Assembly: GCA_004562915.1 (NCBI GenBank)
Contig: SFQZ01000004.1
Location: 21,186-85,185 of the forward strand
DNA length: 64,000 bases
Direction: 5' to 3'
Source of the DNA: a bacterium
Lineage (GTDB): Bacteria; Bacillota_A; Clostridia; Lachnospirales; Lachnospiraceae
The notes under the pieces were generated by a model that saw only the letters and a list, made by a program, of their open reading frames with translations, did not search any database and had not been told where the DNA came from. This document shows, in pieces, positions 18,015-26,780 of the stretch. The position numbers and the translations under genes are program-made. Every line of letters begins with the position of its first letter. Within the stretch, counting starts at the first letter, position 1.

Positions 18015-19295
18015 TTACTGTCTGAGATATTCCTCAAACACCCTCAGTGTTTCCGCCGTAGTCTCTTCCGTATGCGCATTGGAGACAAACATAGCTTCAA
18101 ACTGAGATGGTCCCAGATGAATTCCATGTTCCAGCATAAACCGGAAATAATCTGCGAATGTGTTTGTATCCGCAGTTTTTGCCTCTTCATAATTATGCAC
18201 ATCCTGATTCGTAAAATACAGACAGCCAAGGGAACCGATATGATTCATCTTCCATGGTTTTTCATATTTCTTTACCAGTTCAGCCATTCTTTCAAATAAC
18301 TGATCTGCATTGTTTTTCATATTTTTATAGATCTCAGGCTGTTCTTTCAAAATTTTGAGCTGCGTAATTCCGGCAGCCATAGCAACCGGATTGCCGCTGA
18401 GGGTACCGGCCTGATAAACATTTCCAACCGGAGCCACCATTTCCATGATCTCACGTTTTCCGCCATAGGCACCTACCGGCATACCTCCGCCGATAATCTT
18501 TCCATAGGTAACCAGATCGGCCTGAATACCAAAATATTCCTGAGCTCCCCCGAAGGCCAGACGGAAGCCTGTGATCACTTCATCAAAAATCAGGACGGTA
18601 CCGTGATCCGTACACAGATTTCTCAGCCCCTGAAGGAATCCTTCCTGCGGCAGTACAACGCCCATATTGGCAGCAACCGGTTCCACGATCACAGCTGCAA
18701 TCTGATCCGGGAATTGCTCAAATAACGCTTTTACGCTGTTCAGATCATTGTATACTGCAGTCAGTGTATCCTGCGTACAGCCTGCCGGAACTCCTGCACT
18801 GTCAGGAACCCCTGCAGTCATAACGCCGGATCCGGCTTTCACCAGAAGTGCATCCGAATGTCCATGATAGCATCCGGCAAATTTAACAATTTTATTTCTT
18901 CTGGTATAGCCTCTCGCCACACGAATTGCGCTCATTACCGCTTCTGTACCGGAATTTACCATGCGGATCATCTCTACGGAGGGGATATTTTCGCAGATGA
19001 ACTCTGCCATCTCCACCTCAATCTCCGTCGCTGCTCCGAAACTTAATCCGCTCTCTGCCTTTCTTATAACCTCTTTCAAAACATCTTGATTATTGTGTCC
19101 AAGGATCATGGGACCCCAGGAACCGATATAATCGATGTATTTTTTACTGTCCGCATCGAAAACATACGGTCCTGTAGCTCCTTCAATAAAACGCGGTGTC
19201 ATTCCTACAGATCCATAGGCTCTTACCGGGCTGTTCACCCCTCCCGGAATCACTTTCACTGCACGTTTAAATAATTCATCCGATCTGCTGCTCAT
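18015..19295 (-). CDS. hemL: Glutamate-1-semialdehyde 2,1-aminomutase
   Basis: A PLP enzyme making 5-aminolevulinate from glutamate-1-semialdehyde, step two of the C5 tetrapyrrole route. The 426-aa protein shows MVNSGTEAVMSAIRVARG, FDEVITGFR and the PLP lysine in TYGKIIGGGMPVGAYGG. Its ATG overlaps the hemB stop (TAATG), so the two are translationally coupled at the end of the hemA-to-hemL operon. Confidence 0.96.
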   Translation of the reverse strand: MSSRSDELFKRAVKVIPGGVNSPVRAYGSVGMTPRFIEGATGPYVFDADSKKYIDYIGSWGPMILGHNNQDVLKEVIRKAESGLSFGAATEIEVEMAEFICENIPSVEMIRMVNSGTEAVMSAIRVARGYTRRNKIVKFAGCYHGHSDALLVKAGSGVMTAGVPDSAGVPAGCTQDTLTAVYNDLNSVKALFEQFPDQIAAVIVEPVAANMGVVLPQEGFLQGLRNLCTDHGTVLIFDEVITGFRLAFGGAQEYFGIQADLVTYGKIIGGGMPVGAYGGKREIMEMVAPVGNVYQAGTLSGNPVAMAAGITQLKILKEQPEIYKNMKNNADQLFERMAELVKKYEKPWKMNHIGSLGCLYFTNQDVHNYEEAKTADTNTFADYFRFMLEHGIHLGPSQFEAMFVSNAHTEETTAETLRVFEEYLRQ

Positions 19296-20278
19296 TATCC
19301 GATTCTCCCTTCATCCATACATTTTGCCAGTTCTTTTGCGTAATAAGTAAGATAAATCTGAGCACCGGCACGATATGCGCCTACTGCCATTTCACACATA
19401 ATTCTTTCTTCGTCAATCCAGCCCTTCTGCGCAGCTGCTTTCACCATGGCATACTCTCCGCTCACACTGTATGCCGCAACAGGAACGTTGGTCACTTCTT
19501 TTACTTTCGTAATCATATCCTGATAAGCAAGTGCCGGTTTTACCATAATTATATCTGCCCCTTCTTCCACATCCAGAAGTGCTTCTTTTACGCCCTCACG
19601 GCTGTTATGGGGATCCATCTGGTAGCTTTTACGGTCCCCAAAAGCCGGAGCAGAATCAGCTGCTTCCCGGAAGGGTCCGTAAAATGCAGATGCATATTTT
19701 ACAGCATAAGACATGATCGGTGTCTCTTTGTATCCGTTTTTATCCAGTGCCTGTCGGATCGCCAATACCCGTCCGTCCATCATATCGGACGGTGCCACCA
19801 TATCTGCTCCCGCCTGTACATGAGAAACCGCAGTCTTGGAAAGAAGCTCAAGGGTACTGTCATTTTCCACTTCATGACCGCACAGCATGCCACAGTGACC
19901 ATGAGAGGTGTACTCACAAAGACACACGTCCGTTATATAATATAAACCAGGGAACTGTTCTTTTCCCACTGCAAGTGCTCTCTGAACGATTCCGTCCTGA
20001 GCGTAAGCCTGACTTGCAATCTCATCTTTTTTATCCGGTATACCGAACAGCATCACACTGCCCACCCCCGCTTTGGAAAGTCTTTCCAACTCATAAGGCA
20101 AACGATCCAGAGTATAACGGAACTGTCCCGGCATGGAAGGAATCTCATCTTCTCTTCCCATACCTTCCTGTACAAACAACGGATAGATCAGGGACGATTT
20201 GTCCATTCTTGTCTCCCGTACCATTTTCCGCAGGTACTCTCCGCCACGAAGTCTTCTCGGTCTTTTTATTATTTCCAT
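19295..20278 (-). CDS. hemB: Delta-aminolevulinic acid dehydratase (porphobilinogen synthase)
   Basis: Condenses two aminolevulinates to porphobilinogen. About 327 aa, with the metal-binding segment DVCLCEYTSHGHCG and the two Schiff-base lysines in AVKYASAFYGPF and IMVKPALAYQDMI. Of two in-frame ATGs three codons apart, the second is preferred because AGGAG is directly adjacent to the first. The cysteine-rich loop indicates a zinc-dependent form. It overlaps or abuts both neighbours in the hem operon. Confidence 0.96.
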   Translation of the reverse strand: MEIIKRPRRLRGGEYLRKMVRETRMDKSSLIYPLFVQEGMGREDEIPSMPGQFRYTLDRLPYELERLSKAGVGSVMLFGIPDKKDEIASQAYAQDGIVQRALAVGKEQFPGLYYITDVCLCEYTSHGHCGMLCGHEVENDSTLELLSKTAVSHVQAGADMVAPSDMMDGRVLAIRQALDKNGYKETPIMSYAVKYASAFYGPFREAADSAPAFGDRKSYQMDPHNSREGVKEALLDVEEGADIIMVKPALAYQDMITKVKEVTNVPVAAYSVSGEYAMVKAAAQKGWIDEERIMCEMAVGAYRAGAQIYLTYYAKELAKCMDEGRIG

Positions 20279-20283
20279 ACTAT

Positions 20284-21798
20284 TCATCTCCTTTGCTGAT
20301 ACAATTCTATAACCAATTCAACCAGACTGTCAATAGAAGCCTCTTTGGCCACGTACGTCTCCATACCGTACCGTGCTGCTTCTTCTCTGGTCTGTTTTCC
20401 GATACATGCCGCTTTCACTTTTTTGTAATCCAGATCCGGAACCGCCCGGACAAATCCACGTACTGTGGAAGCACTGGTAAATACAGCATAATTAATTTTA
20501 CCGTCCGCAAATTCTTTTGCCTCATCGATCAGTTCCTGACTCTCATAAGTGGTATCATATGTAGCCAGATCATCCACATGAAGATCTGCTCGTTTGCTCA
20601 GTTCTTCCATGATTTCTTTATTGCCGATCACTGCTCTCGGAATCAATACAGATGCGCCGGTTTCACATACCTGTGCCATTTTTCTGCCAAGAGATGCTCC
20701 GTCAAAAACTTCCGGCATAAGATCCGGGTATAATCCCCGTTCTTTCAAAGCTTTTTGTGTACCTTTTCCGATTGCTGCGATTTTCAGACTTCCAAGTGCC
20801 CGGATATCTTTTCCTTCTTCCATCAGCAGTTCAAAGAAAATGCGGACACCGCTGGGACTGGTAAATGCAATCCACTGATAAAATTCCAGTTTTTCCAGAC
20901 ATTTTTTTATTTTCGTTCTGTCTTTGACCGGTGATACCGCTATCGCCGGAAGTTCCAGCACCTCTGCCCCCTGTACGCGAAGCTTCTGCGCCATGGAGGA
21001 TATAAGCTCCTTCGGTCTGGTAACCAGTACTTTACACCCTGCCAGAGGAAGTTTTTCATACCATCCGAAACGATCTGCCACTTCACAGACGCCTCCGACA
21101 ACAATGATTGCCGGTGTCTCAATACCCTGACGGTCCACTTCCTCTTTCAAAGTACTTACCGTCGTTACGATTCTTTTCTGTCCTGCTGTTGTTCCCTGTT
21201 GTAAAACAGCTGCCGGTGTTTCCGGATTCATTCCGGCAGATATCAGATGATTACAGATATCTTCCAGTGCCGTCACTCCCATTAGAAATACCAGTGTTCC
21301 CCCTGTACGAACAAGCGCCTCAAAATCAATATTATATGCCTGTCCGTCTTTTTTATGTCCTGTGATGATATGAACAGAGGAACAATAATCTCTATGAGTC
21401 ACCGGGATTCCATTGTATGCAGGAACAGCAATACTGGAAGTTACCCCCGGTACCACCTCATAGGGAATTTCATGTTCCGTCAGAAGTTCCAGTTCTTCGC
21501 CGCCTCTGCCAAAAAGGAAGGGGTCTCCGCCTTTTAACCTTACTACCCGATATCCTTTCTGTGCTTCTTCCAGAAGTACCTGATTAATCATTTCCTGTTT
21601 CATGATATGATGTCCTGCCCGTTTCCCCACATTGATAAGGCGGGCATTTTTCGGAACCATTGCCAGAACACCGTCACCAACCAGACTGTCATAGACTACA
21701 ACTTCTGCCTGTTCCAGCACCTGTTTCCCTTTTATCGTAAACAGTCCCACATCTCCGGGACCTGCGCCCACCAGCCATACTTTACCCTGTTTTTTCAT
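20284..21798 (-). CDS. cobA-hemD: Fused uroporphyrinogen-III C-methyltransferase / uroporphyrinogen-III synthase
   Basis: A 504-aa two-domain enzyme. Residues 1 to about 245 are the SAM-dependent SUMT domain (WLVGAGPGDVGLFTIKGK, VRLKGGDPFLFGRGGEE, VPAYNGIPVTHR). Residues about 255-504 are HemD, which cyclises hydroxymethylbilane to uroporphyrinogen III (AFTSPSGVRIFFE, FTSASTVRGFV). The fusion therefore makes uroporphyrinogen III and converts it to precorrin-2, committing flux to siroheme and corrin. This cobA-hemD fusion is common in Clostridia. It overlaps hemC by 4 nt. Confidence 0.95.
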   Translation of the reverse strand: MKKQGKVWLVGAGPGDVGLFTIKGKQVLEQAEVVVYDSLVGDGVLAMVPKNARLINVGKRAGHHIMKQEMINQVLLEEAQKGYRVVRLKGGDPFLFGRGGEELELLTEHEIPYEVVPGVTSSIAVPAYNGIPVTHRDYCSSVHIITGHKKDGQAYNIDFEALVRTGGTLVFLMGVTALEDICNHLISAGMNPETPAAVLQQGTTAGQKRIVTTVSTLKEEVDRQGIETPAIIVVGGVCEVADRFGWYEKLPLAGCKVLVTRPKELISSMAQKLRVQGAEVLELPAIAVSPVKDRTKIKKCLEKLEFYQWIAFTSPSGVRIFFELLMEEGKDIRALGSLKIAAIGKGTQKALKERGLYPDLMPEVFDGASLGRKMAQVCETGASVLIPRAVIGNKEIMEELSKRADLHVDDLATYDTTYESQELIDEAKEFADGKINYAVFTSASTVRGFVRAVPDLDYKKVKAACIGKQTREEAARYGMETYVAKEASIDSLVELVIELYQQRR

Positions 21799-22679
21799 CC
21801 TTCTACATCCTCTTTCAGTTTTTTCGCAAGCCTTACACCCAGTTCTTCCGCTTTATCCACAGTTCCGTACATGCTGTCCTTTTTATACTTCCCTGTACTC
21901 TCCTGATAGTATAATCCCATAAGGTAAATGTTATCTCCGTGGATTATTGCGTGCGCAGCCACCGGCGAAGAACATCCCCCATCCAGGTAACGGACAAAAG
22001 CTCTTTCCGCCAGAGCTGCTTTTGTACCATCCCTGTCCGCAAAATGCTTCAGATAAGAATAATCTTCTCCCTGTCTTCCCTGCACGGCAAGGATTCCCTG
22101 ACCTGCTGCCGGTATCATTTCCTTCGGTTCAAAATAACGGGAAATTCTTTCCTCCAGACCCAGCCGTTTCAGACCTGCTGCTGCCAGAATCAGTGCACTG
22201 TATTCTCCACTGTCCAGTTTATTCAGTCTGGTCTGTACATTTCCGCGGACACTTTTAAATTCAGCCTGCGGATACAATTCTTTTAACTGCAGAATCCTTC
22301 TAAGGCTGGAACAGCCAATTGGCTTTGTAAAATCAATCTCCCGACTTCCCCGGGGAAGTACCAGTACATCTCTCGGATCTTCCCTTTTCGAAAATGCCAC
22401 CAAAGGTAATTCCTCCGGCACTTCCATCGGTACATCCTTCAGACTGTGTACCGACAGATCGCTTTTCCTTTCCAGCAGCGCTTTATCAAGTTCTTTCACA
22501 AAAAGCCCTTTGCCACCTATTTTATCCAATGTGCGATCCAGTATTTTATCTCCGGTCGTTTTCATCGTAAGAAGGGAAATTTCCCTATCCGGACACTCTT
22601 TTTTCAGGTATTCCATCACCATTTCACTCTGTATCACCGCAAGACGGCTTTCCCTGCTCCCTATGCGTATGGTTTTCAT
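21795..22679 (-). CDS. hemC: Hydroxymethylbilane synthase (porphobilinogen deaminase)
   Basis: Polymerises four porphobilinogens into hydroxymethylbilane. The 294-aa protein has RIGSRESRLAVIQSE at the N-terminus, VHSLKDVPME and the dipyrromethane cofactor cysteine in LDGGCSSPVAAHA. Four-nt overlaps with both sirC and cobA-hemD indicate tight translational coupling. Confidence 0.96.
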   Translation of the reverse strand: MKTIRIGSRESRLAVIQSEMVMEYLKKECPDREISLLTMKTTGDKILDRTLDKIGGKGLFVKELDKALLERKSDLSVHSLKDVPMEVPEELPLVAFSKREDPRDVLVLPRGSREIDFTKPIGCSSLRRILQLKELYPQAEFKSVRGNVQTRLNKLDSGEYSALILAAAGLKRLGLEERISRYFEPKEMIPAAGQGILAVQGRQGEDYSYLKHFADRDGTKAALAERAFVRYLDGGCSSPVAAHAIIHGDNIYLMGLYYQESTGKYKKDSMYGTVDKAEELGVRLAKKLKEDVEG

Positions 22680-23155
22680 CTGTCTTTACTCCCTTCAAAT
22701 CCTTCTAATACTTCCGAGATTTTTTCACGCAGCACAGCTGCGCCATGGTGATCTTTTCCGGATGCATTGATTCCTACTATATAAGAATCTTTTTTTATGA
22801 TTCCCGGAAAATGAAAATCACATTTTTCTTTATTGCTGGCTACATTGACCAGTGCACCCAGACATTTTGCCACACTGTATATCTCTTCATTCAGTTTATG
22901 ATCGTCTGTGGCTGCCAGAACCATCCACGCATCATATATATCTTCTCTTTTATATGCCCGGCGTATCACTGTGATTTTTTCTTCCTGCTCCAGTTTTTCC
23001 AATTCCGGATGAATCTCAGGCGCAACAACGGTAATATGATTACAGAAATCACATAAAGTTTTTACTCTGCGGGCAGCGATATTTCCACCCCCGATTACCA
23101 TTATTTTTTTCTCACTGATGTCTACAAACATCGGGAAATATCCATTATTCTTCAT
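22676..23155 (-). CDS. sirC: Precorrin-2 dehydrogenase / SirC-like (CysG N-terminal type)
   Basis: A 159-aa NAD-dependent enzyme expected to oxidise precorrin-2 to sirohydrochlorin, the substrate of CbiK. It has FPMFVDISEKKIMVIGGGNIAARRV (NAD-binding glycine motif at about residue 20) and VNVASNKEKCDFHFPGII. It is shorter than CysG-N or Met8p because it lacks most of the C-terminal helical domain; such short versions occur in Clostridia. Whether it can also chelate metal is doubtful, since CbiK is encoded nearby. The chosen ATG lies inside the end of hemA (11-nt overlap). A longer frame upstream is only hemA shadow. Confidence 0.88.
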   Translation of the reverse strand: MKNNGYFPMFVDISEKKIMVIGGGNIAARRVKTLCDFCNHITVVAPEIHPELEKLEQEEKITVIRRAYKREDIYDAWMVLAATDDHKLNEEIYSVAKCLGALVNVASNKEKCDFHFPGIIKKDSYIVGINASGKDHHGAAVLREKISEVLEGFEGSKDR

Positions 23156-24374
23156 ACAGCTTTTCCAGTCCTTCCACACATTCTGCAAAAGTATCTTTTT
23201 CCAGCGTATCACGCAGCCCAAATATCATTTTTGTTACCACTTTTCCTGCCGCTGTATCAATTGCCTTTTCCAATTCCTCCTTTTCTTTTTCCTGCAAAGG
23301 AAGTTTGTGGAGAATTTTATGGAGACGGAGATTCAGGTCAGTCACAGCCTCTTCTTTGATTTCCTGAATTCTCGGTATCATATCACGACCATCCAGCCAG
23401 ACATAAAAATCATCCATTTCTTCCTGAAGAATCACTTCCGCATGTTCCATGGATATTTTCATAGATTCGCTGGGACCTGTCAGTTTAAAATCGTCAATGG
23501 TATACAGTTTTGCCATGGAAAGTCCTGAGATTTCCGGATCAATATCTCTCGGAACTGCAAGATCAATAAAGATCACGTTTTTCTTAAGCCCTGCTTCTTC
23601 TATCTGTTCCTTTGTCAGCGTAAAATTCGGGCTGGCAGTCGCACTGACTACAAGATCACATCCCGGAAGGAAATCCAGACGCTCTCCATAATTGATTCTG
23701 GAACATCCCATAGGTATGCTCACCATTCCACTGCGATATTGACGTACGGTAACTGTCACCTCTGCTCCTGTCCGCTTCAATGACTGGGCGGCAAGTTTTC
23801 CCATCTCACCGTTGCCGATCACCATGCAGTTCGCATTGCCAAAATCAAAGTTTTTATTCTTCAACATTTCGATAGCCTGATCCATGGCCGTCTGATTGGC
23901 CCTTGAAAATGTCACATCGGTTTTCACTCTTTTACCAGCTGTAACCGCTTTTCGGAACAGTACTTCCAGCACGTTATCTGTTACATAATTTTCTCTCGCC
24001 AGAGCCAGTGCATCTTTGACCTGTGTAATAATCTGATCTTCCGCCAGTATCATGGACTTCAACCCACAAGTCAAATGAAACAGATGATTAACCGCTTCTT
24101 TTCCCTCTCTCTTTACAAAATAAGAATCATACTGGGTGGGATCAACCTCTTTCAGTCTGCAAAGTTCTTCCATCAGAGAACCTTTCCAGTGCTCATCCGC
24201 ATTTACCCATATTTCCATTCGGTTACAGGTGGATAAAATCACACATCCAAGAACACCCGGGATCTTTTTCCACCGTTCCATAGCCGCTGCTGCATTCTTT
24301 TTTGTAAAAGAAAACCGCGCGCGAATATCCACATTTGCCTTTGTGTGGTCTATGCCTATCATTTGTATACTCAT
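23145..24374 (-). CDS. hemA: Glutamyl-tRNA reductase
   Basis: Reduces glutamyl-tRNA to glutamate-1-semialdehyde, the first step of C5 tetrapyrrole synthesis. The 409-aa protein has the nucleophilic cysteine in LSTCNRMEIWV, the NADPH-binding VIGNGEMGKLAAQSL and a C-terminal dimerisation helix region. The start MSIQMIGIDH is chosen because GGAGG lies upstream; an 18-codon longer frame lacks support. It heads the hem operon and is divergent from the cobalamin riboswitch of cbiM. Candidate promoters (TTGCAT-16-TATAGT) are weak. Confidence 0.95.
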   Translation of the reverse strand: MSIQMIGIDHTKANVDIRARFSFTKKNAAAAMERWKKIPGVLGCVILSTCNRMEIWVNADEHWKGSLMEELCRLKEVDPTQYDSYFVKREGKEAVNHLFHLTCGLKSMILAEDQIITQVKDALALARENYVTDNVLEVLFRKAVTAGKRVKTDVTFSRANQTAMDQAIEMLKNKNFDFGNANCMVIGNGEMGKLAAQSLKRTGAEVTVTVRQYRSGMVSIPMGCSRINYGERLDFLPGCDLVVSATASPNFTLTKEQIEEAGLKKNVIFIDLAVPRDIDPEISGLSMAKLYTIDDFKLTGPSESMKISMEHAEVILQEEMDDFYVWLDGRDMIPRIQEIKEEAVTDLNLRLHKILHKLPLQEKEKEELEKAIDTAAGKVVTKMIFGLRDTLEKDTFAECVEGLEKLYEE

Positions 24375-24496
24375 TGTTACTTGTTCCTCCGGTTCTAATC
24401 TCATCATAAAAGATGCATCTTTCACATTTATGCATCATCATAGCACAAGTTATTTTAAAATGAAAGTTACTATACTCAATATTTTTCAATATGCAA

Positions 24497-24525
24497 TTGA
24501 CTTTTATTTTTCGCAATAGTAAACT
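24497..24525 (+). promoter_or_regulatory. Predicted sigma-A promoter of the cbiMNQOK riboswitch transcript
   Basis: TTGACT, a 17-bp spacer and TAAACT end about 15 nt before the conserved riboswitch sequence begins. Confidence 0.65.
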
Positions 24526-24534
24526 ATCTTTAAT

Positions 24535-24860
24535 TGAATGTGGTGAGGTTCCTGTGTTTTCTCCACAGGCTAAGAGAGAAGAGGGGTTATATTCCCCCGC
24601 GGTCACGCCGCTGTAAAGGATGAGCGTACTTCATAATGTCACTGGGCAACCGGGAAGGCGAAGTATTGCATAGACTCCTAAGCCAGAAGACCTGCCCACC
24701 GCACGAGAGTTACACTTATGTTACGAACGATGACTGAGTGTAGGAATGTCTGTTGGAGATATCAGATCAGTTCGTCAAGGCTGTCATAGCAATTGATATG
24801 TATCTGCCATTTTACAGACCCTTCCATACACCGGACGTTTATACGATTCGGTGTTTTTTA
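24535..24860 (+). ncRNA. Cobalamin riboswitch upstream of cbiM, with terminator
   Basis: The leader carries the cobalamin aptamer core: GGTGAGGTTCCTGTG near 24542, GTCACTGGGCAACCGGGAAG near 24640, and the B12 box AGCCAGAAGACCTGCC at 24681-24696. It ends in a terminator-like hairpin (ACACCG / CGGTGT at 24828-24854 followed by TTTTTT), 33 nt before the cbiM start. Adenosylcobalamin binding should therefore stop transcription of the cobalt uptake genes. This is established for the class and inferred here. Confidence 0.93.
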
Positions 24861-24892
24861 TTACCCTATGGAAGAGCATGAAAGGAGAAAAA

Positions 24893-25639
24893 ATGACTCA
24901 CAAACAAAAACGTATCATCGCTGTTATCAGTGCACTCTCACTGTATTTTGGTCTTATACCGGCTGCAAATGCCATGCACATTATGGAAGGATATCTTCCT
25001 GTAGGATTCTGCGTGGTCTGGGGTGTTATCTGCCTGCCGTTTCTGGCTGCAGGATTTATGTCTATTAAAAAAGTATTGAATGAAAATCGAAAAGCCTTAA
25101 TTCTTCTGGCTATGTCCGGAGCTTTCGTATTCGTCATATCCTCTCTGAAGATTCCATCCGTTACCGGAAGCTGCTCCCACATGACGGGTACCGGTCTGGG
25201 TGCCATCCTCTTTGGACCGGCTGCAGTCAGTGTATTGGGAATTATTGTGCTTCTGTTCCAGGCTATACTTCTTGCACACGGCGGACTCACTACCATCGGA
25301 GCCAATACATTCTCTATGGCAGTTGCCGGACCTCTGGTTTCCTACGGAATCTATAAGCTCTGTAAAAAATGTAAAATCAATACATATGTCACAGTCTTTC
25401 TTGCAGCCTGTCTGGGTGATTTGTTCACCTACTGCGTGACCGCTGTTCAGCTTGCTCTGGCACATCATGCCGATACCACAATTTTGGGTGCCATGGGTAA
25501 ATTTATGATGGTATTTGCTCCCACACAGGTTCCGTTGGCAGTCATTGAAGGACTTCTCACTTGTATGATCATGATGGCCCTGGAAACTTATGCAAAACCG
25601 GAGCTGAAAGCAATCGGATTTATGGAGGAGGCGAAATAA
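24893..25639 (+). CDS. cbiM: Cobalt ECF transporter S component CbiM
   Basis: The substrate-specific membrane subunit for Co2+ in the CbiMNQO energy-coupling factor transporter. The 248-aa precursor has a signal-like N-terminus ending in AANA. Cleavage there would expose the MHIMEGYLP metal-binding N-terminus that defines CbiM. About six further hydrophobic helices are visible, with GSCSHMTGTGLGAILFGP. The start uses AAAGGAG. It follows the cobalamin riboswitch directly and is 1 nt from cbiN. Confidence 0.95.
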   Translation: MTHKQKRIIAVISALSLYFGLIPAANAMHIMEGYLPVGFCVVWGVICLPFLAAGFMSIKKVLNENRKALILLAMSGAFVFVISSLKIPSVTGSCSHMTGTGLGAILFGPAAVSVLGIIVLLFQAILLAHGGLTTIGANTFSMAVAGPLVSYGIYKLCKKCKINTYVTVFLAACLGDLFTYCVTAVQLALAHHADTTILGAMGKFMMVFAPTQVPLAVIEGLLTCMIMMALETYAKPELKAIGFMEEAK

Positions 25640-25640
25640 T

Positions 25641-25946
25641 ATGAAAAAAAGTAAGATTGTAATTATTATGATTGTAGTTATTTTCCTGATGGCCTTCATC
25701 CCACTGTTTGCTCTGAAAGATGCAGAGTTCGGTGGTTCCGATGATGCCGGAAGCACTGTTGTTGAAGAAGTAAATTCTTCCTTTGAACCGATTGCCGCTC
25801 CTCTGATTGAGAATCTTCTGGGAGGAGAGCTTCCCGGTGAAGTGGAAAGTCTTCTGTTCTGTGTTCAGACGGGAATCGGTGTTGGTGTCATTGCTTTCTG
25901 CATGGGCCGTCTCGTAGAGAGAAAAAAACTGGGAAAAGATGAATAA
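25641..25946 (+). CDS. cbiN: Cobalt transporter subunit CbiN
   Basis: A 101-aa small membrane subunit that helps CbiM load cobalt. It has two transmembrane helices (about residues 5-23 and 68-90) flanking an extracytoplasmic loop with EFGGSDDAG and FEPIAAP, characteristic of CbiN. It lies between cbiM and cbiQ, and its position and length match the family. Confidence 0.92.
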   Translation: MKKSKIVIIMIVVIFLMAFIPLFALKDAEFGGSDDAGSTVVEEVNSSFEPIAAPLIENLLGGELPGEVESLLFCVQTGIGVGVIAFCMGRLVERKKLGKDE

Positions 25947-25970
25947 ATTTACCGGCGAAAGGAGTTTTCC

Positions 25971-26747
25971 ATGATTACGATTGACAAGCTTTGTTATAAT
26001 TCCAAGCTTAGATATGTAAACGCCGGGGAAAAATTTGCCTTCACAATGATTACACTTCTGCTTTGTGTAATTAGTCGTTCCATTGTGATCGCATGTATCG
26101 TATTGACAGCCACAGGGATTCTGACCGTATATAAGGGCGGAATCCCTCTTTTCCGTTATATGCATTTTATGACGGTGCCCCTGGCCTTCCTGATTCTCAG
26201 TACTCTTGCTATTATGTTTAATCTTTCCCGCACGCCGCTCGACCTCTTTGCTATTCCTCTCGGTGAATGGTACCTGACCAGCAGCCGGAATTCTTTCCGG
26301 TATGCCGTACAGCTGATACTGACAGCACTTTCCTCTGTATCTTGTCTGTATTTTTTATCTTTCAGTACACCTATGCCGGATATTCTGAATGTACTGGGAA
26401 CTTTGCATTGTCCCAAATTGTTGATTGAACTGATGCTGCTGATCTATCGTTTTATCTTTGTCCTTCTGAGCGTGGCATCAGCGATTACAGATTCGCAGCA
26501 TTCCCGGCTGGGCAACAAAGATTATAAAACTTCTCTGAAATCTTTCAGTGCTATGGTCTCCGTACTTTTTATCCGTTCTTTTAAACGGGCAAATGCTCTG
26601 TATGACGCTATGGAATCACGCTGTTATGACGGAACCATCCATGTATTGAATGAGACATTTCCTCCGGAGAAAAAACATATCTTTGCTATTTTTGTTTTTG
26701 ATATTGTATTATTGACGCTTACTGTTTTTATTAAGTTGTACTTATGA
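25971..26747 (+). CDS. cbiQ: Cobalt ECF transporter T component CbiQ
   Basis: The 258-aa transmembrane coupling protein that links CbiM to the CbiO ATPase. It has several hydrophobic helices. Near the C-terminus is the coupling-helix type motif (AMVSVLFIRSFKRANALYDAMESR), with the Ala-Arg-Gly-like segment here as AMESRCYDG. A GGAG site precedes the ATG. It is followed 33 nt later by the cbiO-cbiK fusion. Confidence 0.92.
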   Translation: MITIDKLCYNSKLRYVNAGEKFAFTMITLLLCVISRSIVIACIVLTATGILTVYKGGIPLFRYMHFMTVPLAFLILSTLAIMFNLSRTPLDLFAIPLGEWYLTSSRNSFRYAVQLILTALSSVSCLYFLSFSTPMPDILNVLGTLHCPKLLIELMLLIYRFIFVLLSVASAITDSQHSRLGNKDYKTSLKSFSAMVSVLFIRSFKRANALYDAMESRCYDGTIHVLNETFPPEKKHIFAIFVFDIVLLTLTVFIKLYL

Positions 26748-26780
26748 CAACCACATCATTATTATGGAAAGGTTATTCTT